DNA from: Bemisia tabaci
Taxonomy: Eukaryota; Arthropoda; Insecta; Hemiptera; Aleyrodidae
Assembly (NCBI RefSeq): GCF_918797505.1
Contig: NC_092801.1
Span: forward strand, 26,442,477 to 26,506,476
Direction of reading: 5' to 3'
Length of the DNA stretch: 64,000 nucleotides
Positions 58,701 through 60,849 of this stretch are shown piece by piece. A model generated the notes under the pieces. That model had not been told where the DNA came from. It was given only the letters and a program-made list of their open reading frames with translations, and searched no databases. The position numbers and the translations under genes are program-made. Every line of letters starts with the position of its first letter. The stretch's first letter is position 1.

Positions 58701-58983
58701 TTAAATGGACCACTAGAGAAGGTCTAATCCAGAAAAGTTTCCATGTTTTGTCATCGAAATCCATTTTGTCCATCAACATGCTGTCTCTATCCCATCAAAG
58801 CAATCGCAAGTCCATAAATTTAGCCCCAACATCTGCATCTATTCAAACTATACCACACACAGATAAAAGGAGGATGCAAGAGAACCAGAACATCTTGTGT
58901 AAACGGTTAAAAAGATCTTCGATGGCACTCGTATTTCTCGCTGAAAAAACCTCCCCGTGAAAAAAATAATGAAAACTTACCAT
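11275..58983 (-). CDS. chp: Chaoptin, GPI-anchored leucine-rich-repeat cell adhesion protein (19 coding exons)
   Basis: Exons (high to low): 58983-58981, 39280-39165, 36744-36530, 35109-34939, 32128-31861, 28630-28426, 27136-26820, 25316-25097, 23785-23564, 23124-22828, 19741-19631, 19017-18799, 17564-17280, 16429-16235, 15097-14813, 14308-14183, 13388-13275, 12832-12597, 11539-11275. They sum to 3870 nt (1289 aa plus stop) and every junction keeps frame with GT-AG. The layout is: signal peptide (about 1-30, core YLIVIVTMILIIW); Cys-rich LRR N-cap (PPCVFNPLCTCSK); about 40 tandem LRRs of LxxLxLxxNxL type; an LRR C-cap (NPWTCNCELGW); and a C-terminal hydrophobic tail (TTTFLLLLSLLITKFLIL) read as a GPI-attachment signal. 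Drosophila chaoptin has the same order and local identities throughout (for example MG..KFGY at the start, IERRAF.NLD, NMPHLQWLDLS, WQRK.RQ). In flies it mediates homophilic adhesion of photoreceptor microvilli, and a role in vision is inferred here by orthology. Confidence 0.93.
11607..12113. repeat. Family G foldback element, copy 1 (about 500 bp), chp intron 18
   Basis: The ends read AATGGAGATGTTGCATGTG and the mirror GCAACATCTCCATT. Almost the whole element is a palindrome: the segments GATGGTGCCACTGGTTTTCT, GGATAGCGTGG, GGAGCAAATACATTGGCAGG and their complements occur in mirrored order around a centre near 11860. No coding frame. The left end is 67 bp from the exon 19 acceptor. Confidence 0.8.
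12597..12832 (-). CDS. chp: chp exon 18: last LRR and start of C-terminal cap
   Basis: Acceptor CGTTCGCAG (weak polypyrimidine tract), donor CTCGG|GTAAGA. It begins GIRFPRLLFMMRNTSVGVLP, then AQNISLDIRNNSIHTLGNP, and ends in the C-cap NPWTCNCELG. Phase 0 in, 2 out. Confidence 0.88.
13275..13388 (-). CDS. chp: chp exon 17: short LRR exon
   Basis: 38 codons in phase 0, acceptor TTGGTCAATAG, donor CTTCAG|GTAACT. It encodes VTHRTNLEAEMRGEFPPKLR, then NITLSGQFLQSLDSHILQ, matching the fly segment REMEGHLPSKLTNITFSG. It contains no long open frame beyond its borders, so it is easily missed. Without it the protein would lack one repeat but stay in frame. Confidence 0.85.
14183..14308 (-). CDS. chp: chp exon 16: LRR
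   Basis: Acceptor ATGATTCTTTACAG, donor GTCGAG|GTAAGG. 42 codons: MGSLSKLSALKTLHISPYKS and FNLPKILEQNTALRNLHVE, equivalent to fly LPHLRSLKLTAYSHLEHFNI. The fly protein has a longer acidic/basic loop after this point that is short here. Confidence 0.88.
14813..15097 (-). CDS. chp: chp exon 15: LRRs
   Basis: Acceptor TTTTTCTAAACAG, donor TTTGAG|GTATTT. 95 codons starting LPELPFTGLLYLQLSYNRLS and running through LAMNLTSLRTLDLSHN and LPSLRTIVLSHNHI to LRELDITHLPVTQFE. The donor is weak beyond GTA. Confidence 0.88.
15585..16010. repeat. Family N repeat, copy 1, chp intron 14
   Basis: It contains repeated modules of the type GCAATGCGTGAGGTATACTG + CGGTCTTGTAAGGCGC, then GACGGGTGTAGGAAAACTAC and a right end CTTTACGAACAACCCTTGTA. 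The second copy at 24439-25063 has the same order on the opposite strand. The left boundary is not resolved. Confidence 0.6.
16235..16429 (-). CDS. chp: chp exon 14: LRRs
   Basis: Acceptor CCGTTTTTGCAG, donor TCATAC|GTAAGT. 65 codons: SLRELDLSFNRLVRFEDATF, RLSSLELSSNPELTF and FIGLETSLIYLGFQNLSMSY. The last segment matches the fly FMGLENSLIKLGLENISLS. Confidence 0.9.
16585..16864. mobile_element. Family C foldback MITE, copy 1 (uninterrupted), chp intron 13
   Basis: The left end GGGCTGATTGT mirrors ACAATTAGCCC. Arms contain TGATAAACAAAGCTATAGA / TGGCTTTGTCTACC and GGAGGGATCTTATTGG / CCGATTGGATCGCTCC. The centre has the pair TTAGGTAATAGACTAAC / GTTAGTC. No coding capacity. Family C copies also lie at 25694, 34226, 42551, 43234 and 52605. 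Confidence 0.75.
17280..17564 (-). CDS. chp: chp exon 13: LRRs
   Basis: Acceptor TTTTTTTACAG, donor TTCAGG|GTAAGC. 95 codons: ILYLGYNQLTDIPSELFR, VVDFRSNKLRSLPDSLF, an alanine-rich loop (SFSAAAAS) and TLCHLDLSHNAIQSIH. Phase 0 both sides. Confidence 0.9.
17565..18533. other. chp intron 12, upper part
   Basis: AT-rich intron sequence with a right-end fragment of family D (about 18035-18095, GAAATTTGGCAAC...CCTCAGC) and a small palindrome around AATGTTTGTTAAACAA / TTGTTTAACAAACATT (18393-18435). No gene. Confidence 0.55.
18534..18775. repeat. Family F element, copy 2, chp intron 12
   Basis: Inverted arms CAAAATATCACAAGCACCAT...CCGCCACCATTTTATTTTTT and the mirrored AAATAGCGGCGG...GGTGACG. It ends 24 bp before the exon 12 donor. 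Non-coding. Confidence 0.75.
18799..19017 (-). CDS. chp: chp exon 12: LRRs
   Basis: Acceptor TTCTCTCTTGCAG, donor TTGCAG|GTTAGT. 73 codons: ILDLSHNNVSSIAHGYFRP..., NMPHLQWLDLSANLISEIDF and DSFKNTRKLQ. A family F element ends 24 bp beyond the donor. Confidence 0.92.
19631..19741 (-). CDS. chp: chp exon 11: LRR
   Basis: Acceptor TTTTCATTTTCAG, donor GTGAAG|GTAAGA. 37 codons in phase 0: VGTLSSFRLNISYNEIRQL, then a short spacer and HSNVK. The NISYNEIRQL core corresponds to NVSHNQIRQL in the fly. Confidence 0.88.
20118..20465 (-). repeat. Tandem repeat, three units of about 140 bp, chp intron 10
   Basis: Three degenerate copies each contain CTCTCGAGCAACTATT, a CATATC..AT.AAATGAAGG stretch and TTTGAATCTG. 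They start near 20118, 20258 and 20396. They are the reverse complement of the array at 38340-38735. Satellite-like and non-coding. Confidence 0.75.
21240..21335 (+). repeat. tRNA-derived SINE head / tRNA pseudogene
   Basis: Box A-like TGGCTCAGTCAGCAGAG (from 21248) and box B-like GGTTCGAATCT (21310-21320) are spaced about 60 bp apart, matching an internal RNA polymerase III promoter. A T-arm can be drawn around TTCGAAT, but the anticodon stem is poor and no coherent cloverleaf forms. It reads as a SINE head or tRNA pseudogene rather than a working tRNA. It lies 130 bp left of a mariner remnant in chp intron 10. Confidence 0.5.
21463..22438 (-). mobile_element. Degraded mariner element with long (about 200 bp) terminal inverted repeats
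   Basis: Each end starts with a GGTGTCCCAAAAG(T/C)ACCGGGACT block, and the match continues inward for about 200 bp (CAATACCTATCGATTAAAAC is identical in both arms). The outer flanks are TA. Between the arms lies only the C-terminal part of a DD34D transposase on the minus strand. The element is 976 bp, shorter than a complete mariner (about 1.3 kb). Located in chp intron 10. Confidence 0.85.
21690..22189 (-). pseudogene. Mariner transposase C-terminal fragment, frameshifted
   Basis: Two overlapping frames carry the family motifs. One holds FRGVIYQHFVPPNTTVDSAYY...WILHQD (second catalytic Asp). The other, after a frameshift near 22030, holds ARPHTS...HPPYSPDLAPCDFW (third Asp). The spacing between the two Asp is 34 residues, the mariner DD34D signature. 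The N-terminal DNA-binding domain and first Asp are missing. Not functional. Confidence 0.88.
22714..22757. repeat. Homopolymer T44
   Basis: Uninterrupted run of T on the plus strand (A on the chp sense strand), 70 bp beyond the exon 10 donor. It may be a retroposon tail, and its length is prone to assembly error. Confidence 0.9.
22828..23124 (-). CDS. chp: chp exon 10: LRRs
   Basis: Acceptor TTAACTTTCTCAG, donor GACCAG|GTGAGT. 99 codons in phase 0 beginning GDIHGFLEELYLSFN, with four LRRs including HLSLDDNQISRIERRAF and DEAFQNLPELELLDLAYNQL. This is the best conserved exon against fly chaoptin by eye. Confidence 0.92.
23564..23785 (-). CDS. chp: chp exon 9: LRRs
   Basis: Acceptor ATATATTTTTCAG, donor TTCCAG|GTTAGT. 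74 codons in phase 0: IGQSLTSLRLSHAFSG..., three LRRs, ending IEQIHKGTFQ. Upstream in-frame codons belong to the intron. Confidence 0.9.
23987..24219. mobile_element. Family B MITE, copy in chp intron 8
   Basis: The left end CACTGGTAAAAAAAATCGCT(C)GG is mirrored by the right end CGACTTTTTTTCCAGT. It is flanked by TA on both sides. The interior shares GGATCTAGAGTCCAGA and TTGTCAAGAAAAAATACTC with the copy at 63579. Confidence 0.75.
24439..25063. repeat. Family N element, copy 2 (about 625 bp), chp intron 8
   Basis: The outer inverted repeats begin TACGAGGGGGAATTG... and end ...CGAATACCCCTCGTA, and arms of about 140 bp match in part. The centre has three modules of CTTCATGCA(C/T)TGCGCGTACAGCAC with GGCGCCTTA. 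An open frame here (103 aa) follows the repeat modules and resembles no protein. Confidence 0.65.
25097..25316 (-). CDS. chp: chp exon 8: LRRs
   Basis: Acceptor CAATTCTTTCAG, donor TCGGAT|GTAAGG. It encodes RMRNLRSLIVSRL..., then GAEDFQEFSIDLEELKI and HAFKNVRGLKKLDLSYNTIS, all close to the fly protein. Phase 2 in, 0 out. Confidence 0.9.
25694..25917. mobile_element. Family C foldback, copy 2, chp intron 7
   Basis: Arms ACAGATAGACAAAGAATACA...GGAGCGATCCAATTGG and the complement ...GTAGGATCGCTTC...TGTCTAGCATTTGTCTGTGT. The centre is CTAACTGAAG...CGCTAGTTAG. No internal insertion. Confidence 0.65.
26104..26347. repeat. Family F element, copy 3, chp intron 7
   Basis: Ends GTCACCTTTCGCCAATTAAAG and ...CTTTGGCCGGAAGGTGAC. 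Internal CCGCCGCCATATTC is mirrored by AAAATGGCGGCGG. Non-coding. Confidence 0.75.
26820..27136 (-). CDS. chp: chp exon 7: LRRs, most GC-rich exon
   Basis: Acceptor TTATTTTCTGCAG, donor GCGCAG|GTCAGC. The frame starts at TDAFRDARIRELYLVDCG, upstream of any ATG, and runs through LQVLDLSKNNLTQLP to HKLDLSGKSNQP. Third positions are overwhelmingly G or C (GTG, CTG, CAG), which creates long antisense open frames that are not genes. Phase 0 in, 2 out. Confidence 0.9.
27216..27530. repeat. Family M repeat, copy 1, chp intron 6
   Basis: Shares blocks TGTTCGAAACTCGCCTTTTA, TTAGGGGCCAAATTGACTTT and GGCGCCTGTGAGTTT with 47565-47884 in the same orientation, about 320 bp each. No terminal repeats recognised. 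Confidence 0.65.
27660..27822. mobile_element. Family A hAT-like MITE, copy 4, perfect 8-bp TSD, chp intron 6
   Basis: Starts CAGCGGCGTAGCGTGC, ends CACACCTCGACACTG. Flanked by GTATCCAT on both sides (27652-27659 and 27823-27830). Confidence 0.9.
27963..28291. mobile_element. Family H mariner-like MITE, copy 1, chp intron 6
   Basis: Begins CAGGGTGGCCCAGGGTTAAA with flanking TA and ends ...TTTTAACCCTGGATCATTCTG followed by TA. TIR about 35 bp, 329 bp long, no open frame. A reverse-oriented copy lies at 38826-39127. Confidence 0.85.
28426..28630 (-). CDS. chp: chp exon 6: LRRs
   Basis: Acceptor TCTATTTCCAG, donor GTTCAG|GTTGGT. It begins SLRTLDLSYNLISNL (fly: SLRTLDISHN) and ends NKTYLNGNPLSLVQ. 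Phase 2 in, phase 0 out. Confidence 0.9.
29909..29918 (+). promoter_or_regulatory. 5' leader of the knottin-like gene after a splice acceptor
   Basis: TTCTCTGTTTGCAG ends just before this short leader (AAAAGCACGT to the ATG). It implies an upstream exon, which was not located. Confidence 0.4.
29919..30161 (+). CDS. Small secreted eight-cysteine (knottin-like) peptide, nested in chp intron 5
   Basis: 80 codons on the strand opposite to chp. MLPLLVFVLMAVMIISTAFA is a clean signal peptide. The mature part starts SNLHPNTC and has eight cysteines spaced C-x6-C-x1-C-x8-C-x7-CC-x4-C-x14-C. The adjacent CC with a following C-x4-C fits an inhibitor-cystine-knot or defensin-like fold. The peptide is basic and ends GRGYL. 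An acceptor CTGTTTGCAG lies 12 bp before the ATG, so a 5' non-coding exon is likely, and AATAAA follows at 30308. The open frame continues upstream through repeat-like DNA, but the signal peptide fixes this start. Related knottin-like peptides are recalled from whitefly, unverified here. Function (defence, saliva or other) cannot be read from sequence. Confidence 0.75.
   Translation: MLPLLVFVLMAVMIISTAFASNLHPNTCLPWRNQCECKIRGRLYRCGYGVLPPCCRTMECIDLKQSTDGRLIGICGRGYL
30308..30313 (+). promoter_or_regulatory. Poly(A) signal of the knottin-like gene
   Basis: AATAAA lies 147 nt after the stop codon on the same strand as the peptide gene. Plausible by position. Confidence 0.45.
31163..31765. repeat. 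Purine-rich (GAA/GGA) tract of about 600 bp, chp intron 5
   Basis: The plus strand is almost entirely A and G and includes a perfect (GAA)n run around 31301-31337 and GAGAGAGAGA. The chp sense strand is therefore a long polypyrimidine tract starting about 100 bp from the exon 5 donor. Open frames in it (Ser/Leu- or Lys/Glu-rich) are low-complexity artefacts. Confidence 0.9.
31861..32128 (-). CDS. chp: chp exon 5: LRRs, GC-rich
   Basis: Acceptor CTCATGTTGCAG, donor CTCAG|GTCAGC. It encodes about 89 residues with LRR cores such as LEYLDLSGNSIAELDGELF and LLMQLFLADNQIKYVPYP. Codons are unusually rich in C/G at the third position compared with most other chp exons. A 600-bp purine-rich tract begins about 100 bp beyond the donor. 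Confidence 0.9.
32178..33158. repeat. Nested foldback complex in chp intron 4
   Basis: Outer arms GAAAACTCAGAGACAAGAG... and the mirrored CTCTTGTCTCTGAGAAAAC. Inside, a second foldback (32282-32886) has arms of about 190 bp containing ATGCAAGAGATACAGCCG and GCGGGAAATTTGAAAAAGCG. A third small pair, GACTTACCTACATGGT / ACCATGTAGGTAAGTC, spans 32937-33072. A fragment of the outer arm recurs at about 34518-34605. Confidence 0.7.
33175..34177. repeat. Family J foldback element, about 1 kb, chp intron 4
   Basis: Arms of about 440 bp. They begin TGACCGTCAGCAAGGTACCACAGTGG-like and end with the mirror CCACTGTGGTGCAG...ACGGTCA. Inner blocks GCGCAAGTAG.GC.CT, GCGTTTAATGTGCGC, ACATACTCGACTCTTTGAAG and GCTGCGTCCGCAGCAA all occur in mirrored order around 33660. 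No transposase frame. Confidence 0.75.
34226..34502. mobile_element. Family C foldback, copy 3, chp intron 4
   Basis: Ends GGGCTGAATGGTGAAATTGATAG and CTATCAATTTTAACAATC. Inner pairs include GGAACGATCCTGTCGGT / ACCAACAGGTTCC. It contains a G13 run at the position where copies 5 and 6 carry large insertions, so this copy shows the near-empty site (GGACTAAGGG). Confidence 0.75.
34939..35109 (-). CDS. chp: chp exon 4: LRRs
   Basis: Acceptor CATATATTTTTTAG, donor TTAGAGG|GTAAGA. It starts upstream of the first internal ATG (GLYHLQIMHNPLHLIPGD...) and encodes about two LRRs, including GLERSLSELEI and RHLQKLKYLNL. Both are strongly conserved with fly chaoptin. Phase 1 to phase 1. Confidence 0.9.
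35324..35569. repeat. Family D element, copy 2, chp intron 3
   Basis: Ends TGCCGTGCTATGGAAGAACG and CGTTTTTCCGTAGCACGGCA, with GTTGCCAAATTTC / GAAATTTGGCAAC inside. 246 bp, non-coding. Confidence 0.8.
36530..36744 (-). CDS. chp: chp exon 3: LRR N-terminal cap
   Basis: Acceptor TTCTTCCTTAG, donor AACAG|GTATGC. It encodes about residues 40-111: a cysteine cluster CVFNPLCTCSK, then LGIVRCRNVPLPRIPP and the first repeat (SKVFMLILENNGLEYFEPHF). Phase 2 in, phase 1 out. Aligns without gaps to the fly N-terminal cap. Confidence 0.9.
36827..37515. repeat. Inverted-repeat element with internal direct repeats, chp intron 2
   Basis: The left end GTCAGTTGCACTAGTCACAG + AATCGTG and the mirrored CACGATTCTGTGCTACCG...CAACCGACTC right end form about 45-bp TIRs. 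Inside, a block of about 115 bp (ATAGACTGATTTAG.GACTA to ATGAGTTAATTGT) is present twice in direct orientation (36927 and 37149), with a family D right-end fragment between the copies. Confidence 0.65.
37524..37776. repeat. Family D element, copy 3, chp intron 2
   Basis: Ends TGCCGTCGTAAGGGAAAACG and GTTCTTCTTTAGCACGGCA. Arms include GTTGCCAAATTTC / GAAATTTGGCAAC. It lies 8 bp right of the preceding inverted-repeat element. Confidence 0.8.
38340..38735 (+). repeat. Tandem repeat, three units of about 140 bp, chp intron 2
   Basis: Units start near 38340, 38478 and 38621. Each contains GTAAAATCACTAGGTTGC, CATCGGATATGCAATTT, CTCCGGAGA.TTAA.ATAG and TGCTCGAGGG. The reverse-complement array lies in intron 10 (20118-20465). 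No coding capacity seen. Confidence 0.85.
38826..39127. mobile_element. Family H mariner-like MITE, copy 2, chp intron 2
   Basis: Begins CAGGGTGATCCAGGGTTAAA and ends GTTTAACCGTGGAACACCCTG, with TA on both flanks. The interior is reverse-oriented relative to copy 1. The right end is 36 bp from the exon 2 donor. Confidence 0.85.
39165..39280 (-). CDS. chp: chp exon 2: signal peptide
   Basis: Acceptor GTTTGATTTCAG, donor TCATCG|GTAAGT. It encodes residues 2-39 plus two bases. Basic residue K9 is followed by a 15-residue hydrophobic core and an SIASASS cleavage region. The exon itself lacks an ATG at its start, which is why the start must lie in exon 1. A family H transposon ends 36 bp from its donor. 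Confidence 0.85.
40270..40432. mobile_element. Family A hAT-like MITE, copy 5, perfect 8-bp TSD, chp intron 1
   Basis: Starts CAGTGGCGAGACGTGAACG, ends CACGCCACGCCGCTG. Flanked by CTCCTGGT on both sides (40262-40269, 40433-40440). Confidence 0.9.
41730..41787. repeat. Perfect 27-bp hairpin with 4-nt loop, chp intron 1
   Basis: Arm AACTTCATCGAACTTTTGTC + CGTCTGA, loop AGCC, then the exact complement. No mismatch. Not part of a recognised repeat family in this window. Confidence 0.85.
42551..42667. repeat. Family C right-end fragment (copy 4), chp intron 1
   Basis: Matches the right arm of family C (CCAACCAACAGGATGAATCC, GTTTTGTCTATCAATTTTAA). The left half is absent. Confidence 0.6.
42780..43200 (-). 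promoter_or_regulatory. CpG-rich block with minus-strand splice donor, chp intron 1
   Basis: About 420 bp of high-GC, CpG-rich sequence in an AT-rich intron. On the minus strand it contains TGACCCGCAG|GTGAGG, a strong donor consensus, with the exon side ending at 43016. It could be an alternative first exon and promoter of chp or an unrelated repeat. No start codon joins well: the first in-frame ATG in exon 2 is residue 19, inside the signal peptide. Confidence 0.3.
43234..43875. mobile_element. Family C foldback, copy 5, interrupted by a 359-bp palindromic element
   Basis: Outer ends GGGCGGATTGTTGGAATTG and CAATTTCAACAATTGGTCCC. The inner element occupies 43345-43703, flanked by TA on both sides. 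Confidence 0.8.
43345..43703. mobile_element. CACGGAGAAAAAAAC-ended MITE inside family C
   Basis: TIRs begin CACGGAGAAAAAAACTTTGT and end GTTTTTTTCTCCGTG-like, with TA duplication. The interior is palindromic: GGGACCCGAAGTTTAGGTCA is mirrored by its complement, with repeated ACTTCGGTTCTCACATCCGA-type units in the centre. 359 bp, no coding frame. Confidence 0.8.
44955..45532. mobile_element. Family A hAT-like MITE, copy 6, split by a family B insertion, chp intron 1
   Basis: The family A left terminus CAGTG lies at 44955-44959 and its continuation TGGCGTGGCGTGCTTTGCG at 45372, separated by a family B element. The right end is CACGCCACGCCACTA. The TG dinucleotide is duplicated at the break. 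The outer 8-bp duplication is no longer exact (CTTGGATG against TGGATCCA). Confidence 0.8.
44960..45371. mobile_element. Family B element inside family A, 412 bp
   Basis: CACTGAAAAAAAATTCTCGG at the left and TTTTTTTTTCAGTG at the right, with TG on both flanks. The interior is rich in repeated GGTAAT/ATTACC and TTTTACC units, i.e. many short mirrored blocks. No coding frame. Confidence 0.8.
45650..46046. repeat. Foldback element of about 400 bp, chp intron 1
   Basis: TACAGGAGAGTATTGTCATC at the left is mirrored by GAGATGGCAATACTCGCCCG at the right. Further pairs are CTCTCTGATTGG / CCAATCAGAGAG and CCAAAGTTGA..CAATGTAAAC / GTTTACATTGGGTCAACTTT. No open frame of interest. Confidence 0.65.
47001..47207. 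mobile_element. Family B MITE, 207 bp, CA target duplication, chp intron 1
   Basis: CACTGGAAAAAAAGAGTCTT at the left and AGCTACTTTTTTTCAGTG at the right, CA on both flanks. Interior arms include GCCGCCAAGAA / TTCTTGGCGGC. Confidence 0.75.
47565..47884. repeat. Family M repeat, copy 2, chp intron 1
   Basis: Shares GTGTTCGAAACTCGCCTTT, TTAGGGGCCAGATTGACTTT and GGCGCAGAGCCTTCATTTTT with copy 1 at 27216 in the same orientation. Confidence 0.65.
48035..48246. mobile_element. Family B MITE, 212 bp, chp intron 1
   Basis: CACTGAAAAAAAAGGTG at the left and CTTTTTTTTCAGTG at the right. The flanks TT / TG are not identical. The interior contains CCCAAGCATTATAATTCTTG with a mirrored counterpart. Confidence 0.65.
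49051..49760. repeat. Family F element, copy 4, split by a family G foldback, chp intron 1
   Basis: Left arm from CGCCACTTTTGAGCCAAAG through CCGCTGCCATTTTATTTTTT to 49180, and right arm from 49679 (TTTCTCTGTAAAAAAATAAA + ATGGCGGCGG) to CTTTGGCCGATAGG. The interruption is exactly the element listed next. Confidence 0.8.
49181..49678. repeat. Family G foldback element, copy 2 (about 498 bp)
   Basis: Ends GAGATGTTGCATTTGCGAGG and CCTCGCACATGCAAAATCTC. Near-complete palindrome sharing GGTACCACTGGTTTTCTTTG, GGATAGCGTGG and GGAGCAAATACATTGACAGG-type blocks with copy 1 at 11607. Confidence 0.8.
50355..50442. repeat. Family E right-end fragment, chp intron 1
   Basis: AGCTGATGTGGCTTGGTTC then TAATCTGCTTAACGCGGTCC matches the family E right terminus. 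The left end is missing. Confidence 0.55.
52750..52921. repeat. 86-bp foldback without spacer
   Basis: Two adjacent arms match at 85 of 86 positions with no loop, meeting at TAGC|ATGCTA (52835/52836). The one mismatch is in the ACAAAATTGTG / CAAAATTTTGT pair. Such a perfect cruciform could form a long hairpin RNA if transcribed. Confidence 0.9.
53436..53675 (+). CDS. Possible small secreted protein within the 1.6-kb element (unrecognised)
   Basis: From this ATG, 79 codons start MLLPLMYYLLLVVLPCQVSV, which looks like a signal peptide. About 57 residues follow with a single cysteine and no motif I recognise. The open frame extends upstream to 53286 with more hydrophobic residues. AT-rich DNA favours hydrophobic codons by chance, so this may not be a gene. 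Confidence 0.15.
   Translation: MLLPLMYYLLLVVLPCQVSVVSLVKVRYASGDGTVCRKTSGVLNKILQYNSTKLSFILFSSYDTFGHQSLIIRVWRGVQ
53985..54135. repeat. G-rich tandem tract (GGGAGGGGAGGAGA units)
   Basis: About ten units of 14 bp or close variants, purine-only on the plus strand, with many GGG/GGGG runs that could form G-quadruplexes. Open frames across it are artefacts. Confidence 0.9.
55063..55225. mobile_element. Family A hAT-like MITE, copy 7, chp intron 1
   Basis: Starts CAGTGGCGTGGTG, right end decayed (AAGCCTCGCCATTG). ATTCCTTA on the left is echoed as ATTCCTTT four bases past the right end, suggesting an old 8-bp duplication. Confidence 0.75.
56530..56800. other. CpG-rich block, chp intron 1
   Basis: A GC-rich stretch with many CpG, including GCCCGCGGAGGGGTCGCCGC and a run of GGGGGTGGGG repeats. 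It may be a CpG island or promoter of an unseen transcript. No splice-flanked exon was found, and open frames here are composition artefacts. Confidence 0.4.
57452..57693. repeat. Family E element, copy 2, chp intron 1
   Basis: Left GGACCGCGTTAAGCAGAAAG, right CTTTTTGCTGAACGCGTTCC, with AATTTAATTTTTACA / TGTAAAAAATTAAATT inner arms. Non-coding. Confidence 0.75.
58388..58536. repeat. Foldback repeat near chp exon 1
   Basis: TTGGACTACATTTTGCAATT and TTGGAACTATAAATTCTGGC are mirrored by GCTAGAATTTATAATTCCAA and TTGCAAAATATAGTCCAATT. It lies about 450 bp from the start codon on the intron side. Confidence 0.65.
58981..58983 (-). CDS. chp: chp exon 1 coding part: start codon only
   Basis: The minus strand reads AGCAAAATG|GTAAGTTTTC, so the ATG is the final codon of the exon and abuts a perfect donor. 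Joined to exon 2 it yields MGTVASLIKFGYLIVIV. The fly protein also starts MG and reaches KFGY a few residues later. The 5' UTR extends upstream for an unknown distance, and a short uORF (ATG ACG TGA) lies near 59068. Confidence 0.75.
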
Positions 58984-59436
58984 TTTGCTAGCTGTCTTCT
59001 GGTACTCTCAAATGAATAACTTCCTCACAAATTGCAATCTTCCAGAAAGTAAACAATCACGTCATTTTTTTCGATGCTATTCCGGTCGTCATATGTTCAA
59101 ACTTGAAACTAACGGTGTTGCCGAATAGTTCACTCTTGTAATCATGCAGGGGTGTAATTTTTTAAAGTCCTAACTCGCGCTAACTTTTTTACTGTGAACA
59201 CTGAAGATTTTTAACACACAATTATTGAAGGGAGTGAAAATCACAGATGACCAGGTCACGTGTGGGTGGATTCAATTTACCAAGGGTTCAAGAAATAAGC
59301 AATGATGAAAGGAATCAGTAAACTATATGGCACAAGTAATAAACAAACTAAAAAATGTTTGAGAAATTTTCTGAACATGAAAAGTTCAACACCTGTTTTG
59401 CTTGATGAGCTGAAAAGAATTTAAATTATGTCACGA

Positions 59437-59747
59437 TTACACAAGAGGCGACAGGGAAAATATTTGCAGTACGTTCAGTGAGGGTAACAAAGTAAGTTGA
59501 TGGCTTTCTTGATTTTTAATAATTCCTGCAAGTATTAGAGTGACGAACCCATTTTTTTGAATTTTGCGAGACTGAAAGCAGACCCGGCACAAGCTGTAGT
59601 GCACAAGCAGAGCTGTGTCATTTTTTTGCACTCTCTGGTGTCAATTCTTTCCTTAAGAGACCAGCAAAACAGCTCAGGAAATGTTTCATTCAAACTTCTT
59701 TTAAAATCTACCCCAAATTCTTTCTCGTGCAGTTTTCTTGGTTGCAA
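59437..59747 (-). pseudogene. Possible hAT-type transposase C-terminal remnant
   Basis: A minus-strand frame contains FPELFCWSLKERID and, further on, TQLCLCTTACAGSAFSLAKF. The pattern (FP..., CL..T.C.G..FS..K) recalls the dimerisation region of hAT-derived proteins of the ZMYM type. The match is weak and frames shift near 59540. It lies in the 5' flank of chp. Confidence 0.25.
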
Positions 59748-60849
59748 ATTTTTATCGAAGAATTTGAATGTTTCCTTAAATGTTTTGAAATCATCTCGTA
59801 TGACAGAAAAATAATCCTAGCTGAGATCATAATTAATACGTTCTATTAAGGATAGTTTGATAAGCAACCTCTGTCAGAATCAGTAAATATATAGGCTATA
59901 TAGACTGACAAATTTAGACTTTTTCAAAACGTATCAACTAACATACGGGTCGAATTTTACTCAAGATTTCAAGAGACATGCATCTTTATCCTGAACCAAG
60001 ATTTCTGCTGATTTTTACAACCAGATAATTTCTTATGAAAATTGCGACATTCCTTAAAGCTAGTGATTTTTCTTTCCTCTCTGTTTCTAATAAATTACTT
60101 TTTATTTTACCCTCGTAGTCACTGAATTTTATTTTTGCTCAAAAAGTGTTTTAAAAAATAAATTGTAGCATTTGGGATTATTTCGAATTAAGACCTCACG
60201 ATGAGCCAACATAAATTTTTAAACGTCTCGTAAGACTCCATGGACATAAAAAGTTAGGTCCTATGAACTGGACGTTCGGTGTTCCAAATCATCCCAACTA
60301 GATTGGGTGTCGAACCCAATTTTGATTTTTTGTAAAAAAAAAAAAAAAAACGTTCTTCTTGCGTAACCGAACTTTATGAGGTAAAGTGAACTGATGAAAG
60401 AAGTTCTGTAATATCTTTAATATGAACGGAGCGTTCAGCTACGCCTTGTCCACACGTACTCTTTAAGCAAGTAAATGTAAAAATTTAAGGTAAATTCCTG
60501 GTCTCTGACGTAAGTAGCCTAGTTGCTGATCGTCGTAATATATTAACTAACTAAACATTTATATTATATTTACTTCTTAAAACCCATATATGCCCATTGG
60601 GTCGTTAACGACCCATCGCAGTTTTTAACTTTAGGTGTCCGTGTAAATTAGGGAATTTCATGTGTTCAACACAGAAAAAGCCGTGTCTGGGATATAGGCA
60701 TGCCTATTTTATTTTTGTTGTGAGTATATTTTGGGTAACACGTGTTTACCCTGTTTACATAATGTCAAAAATAATAAGTAAATAAGAAATCAATTAAAAA
60801 AATAGTTTCGGGCATATATGGGTTAATTTATATTTGTATACTATATTTT

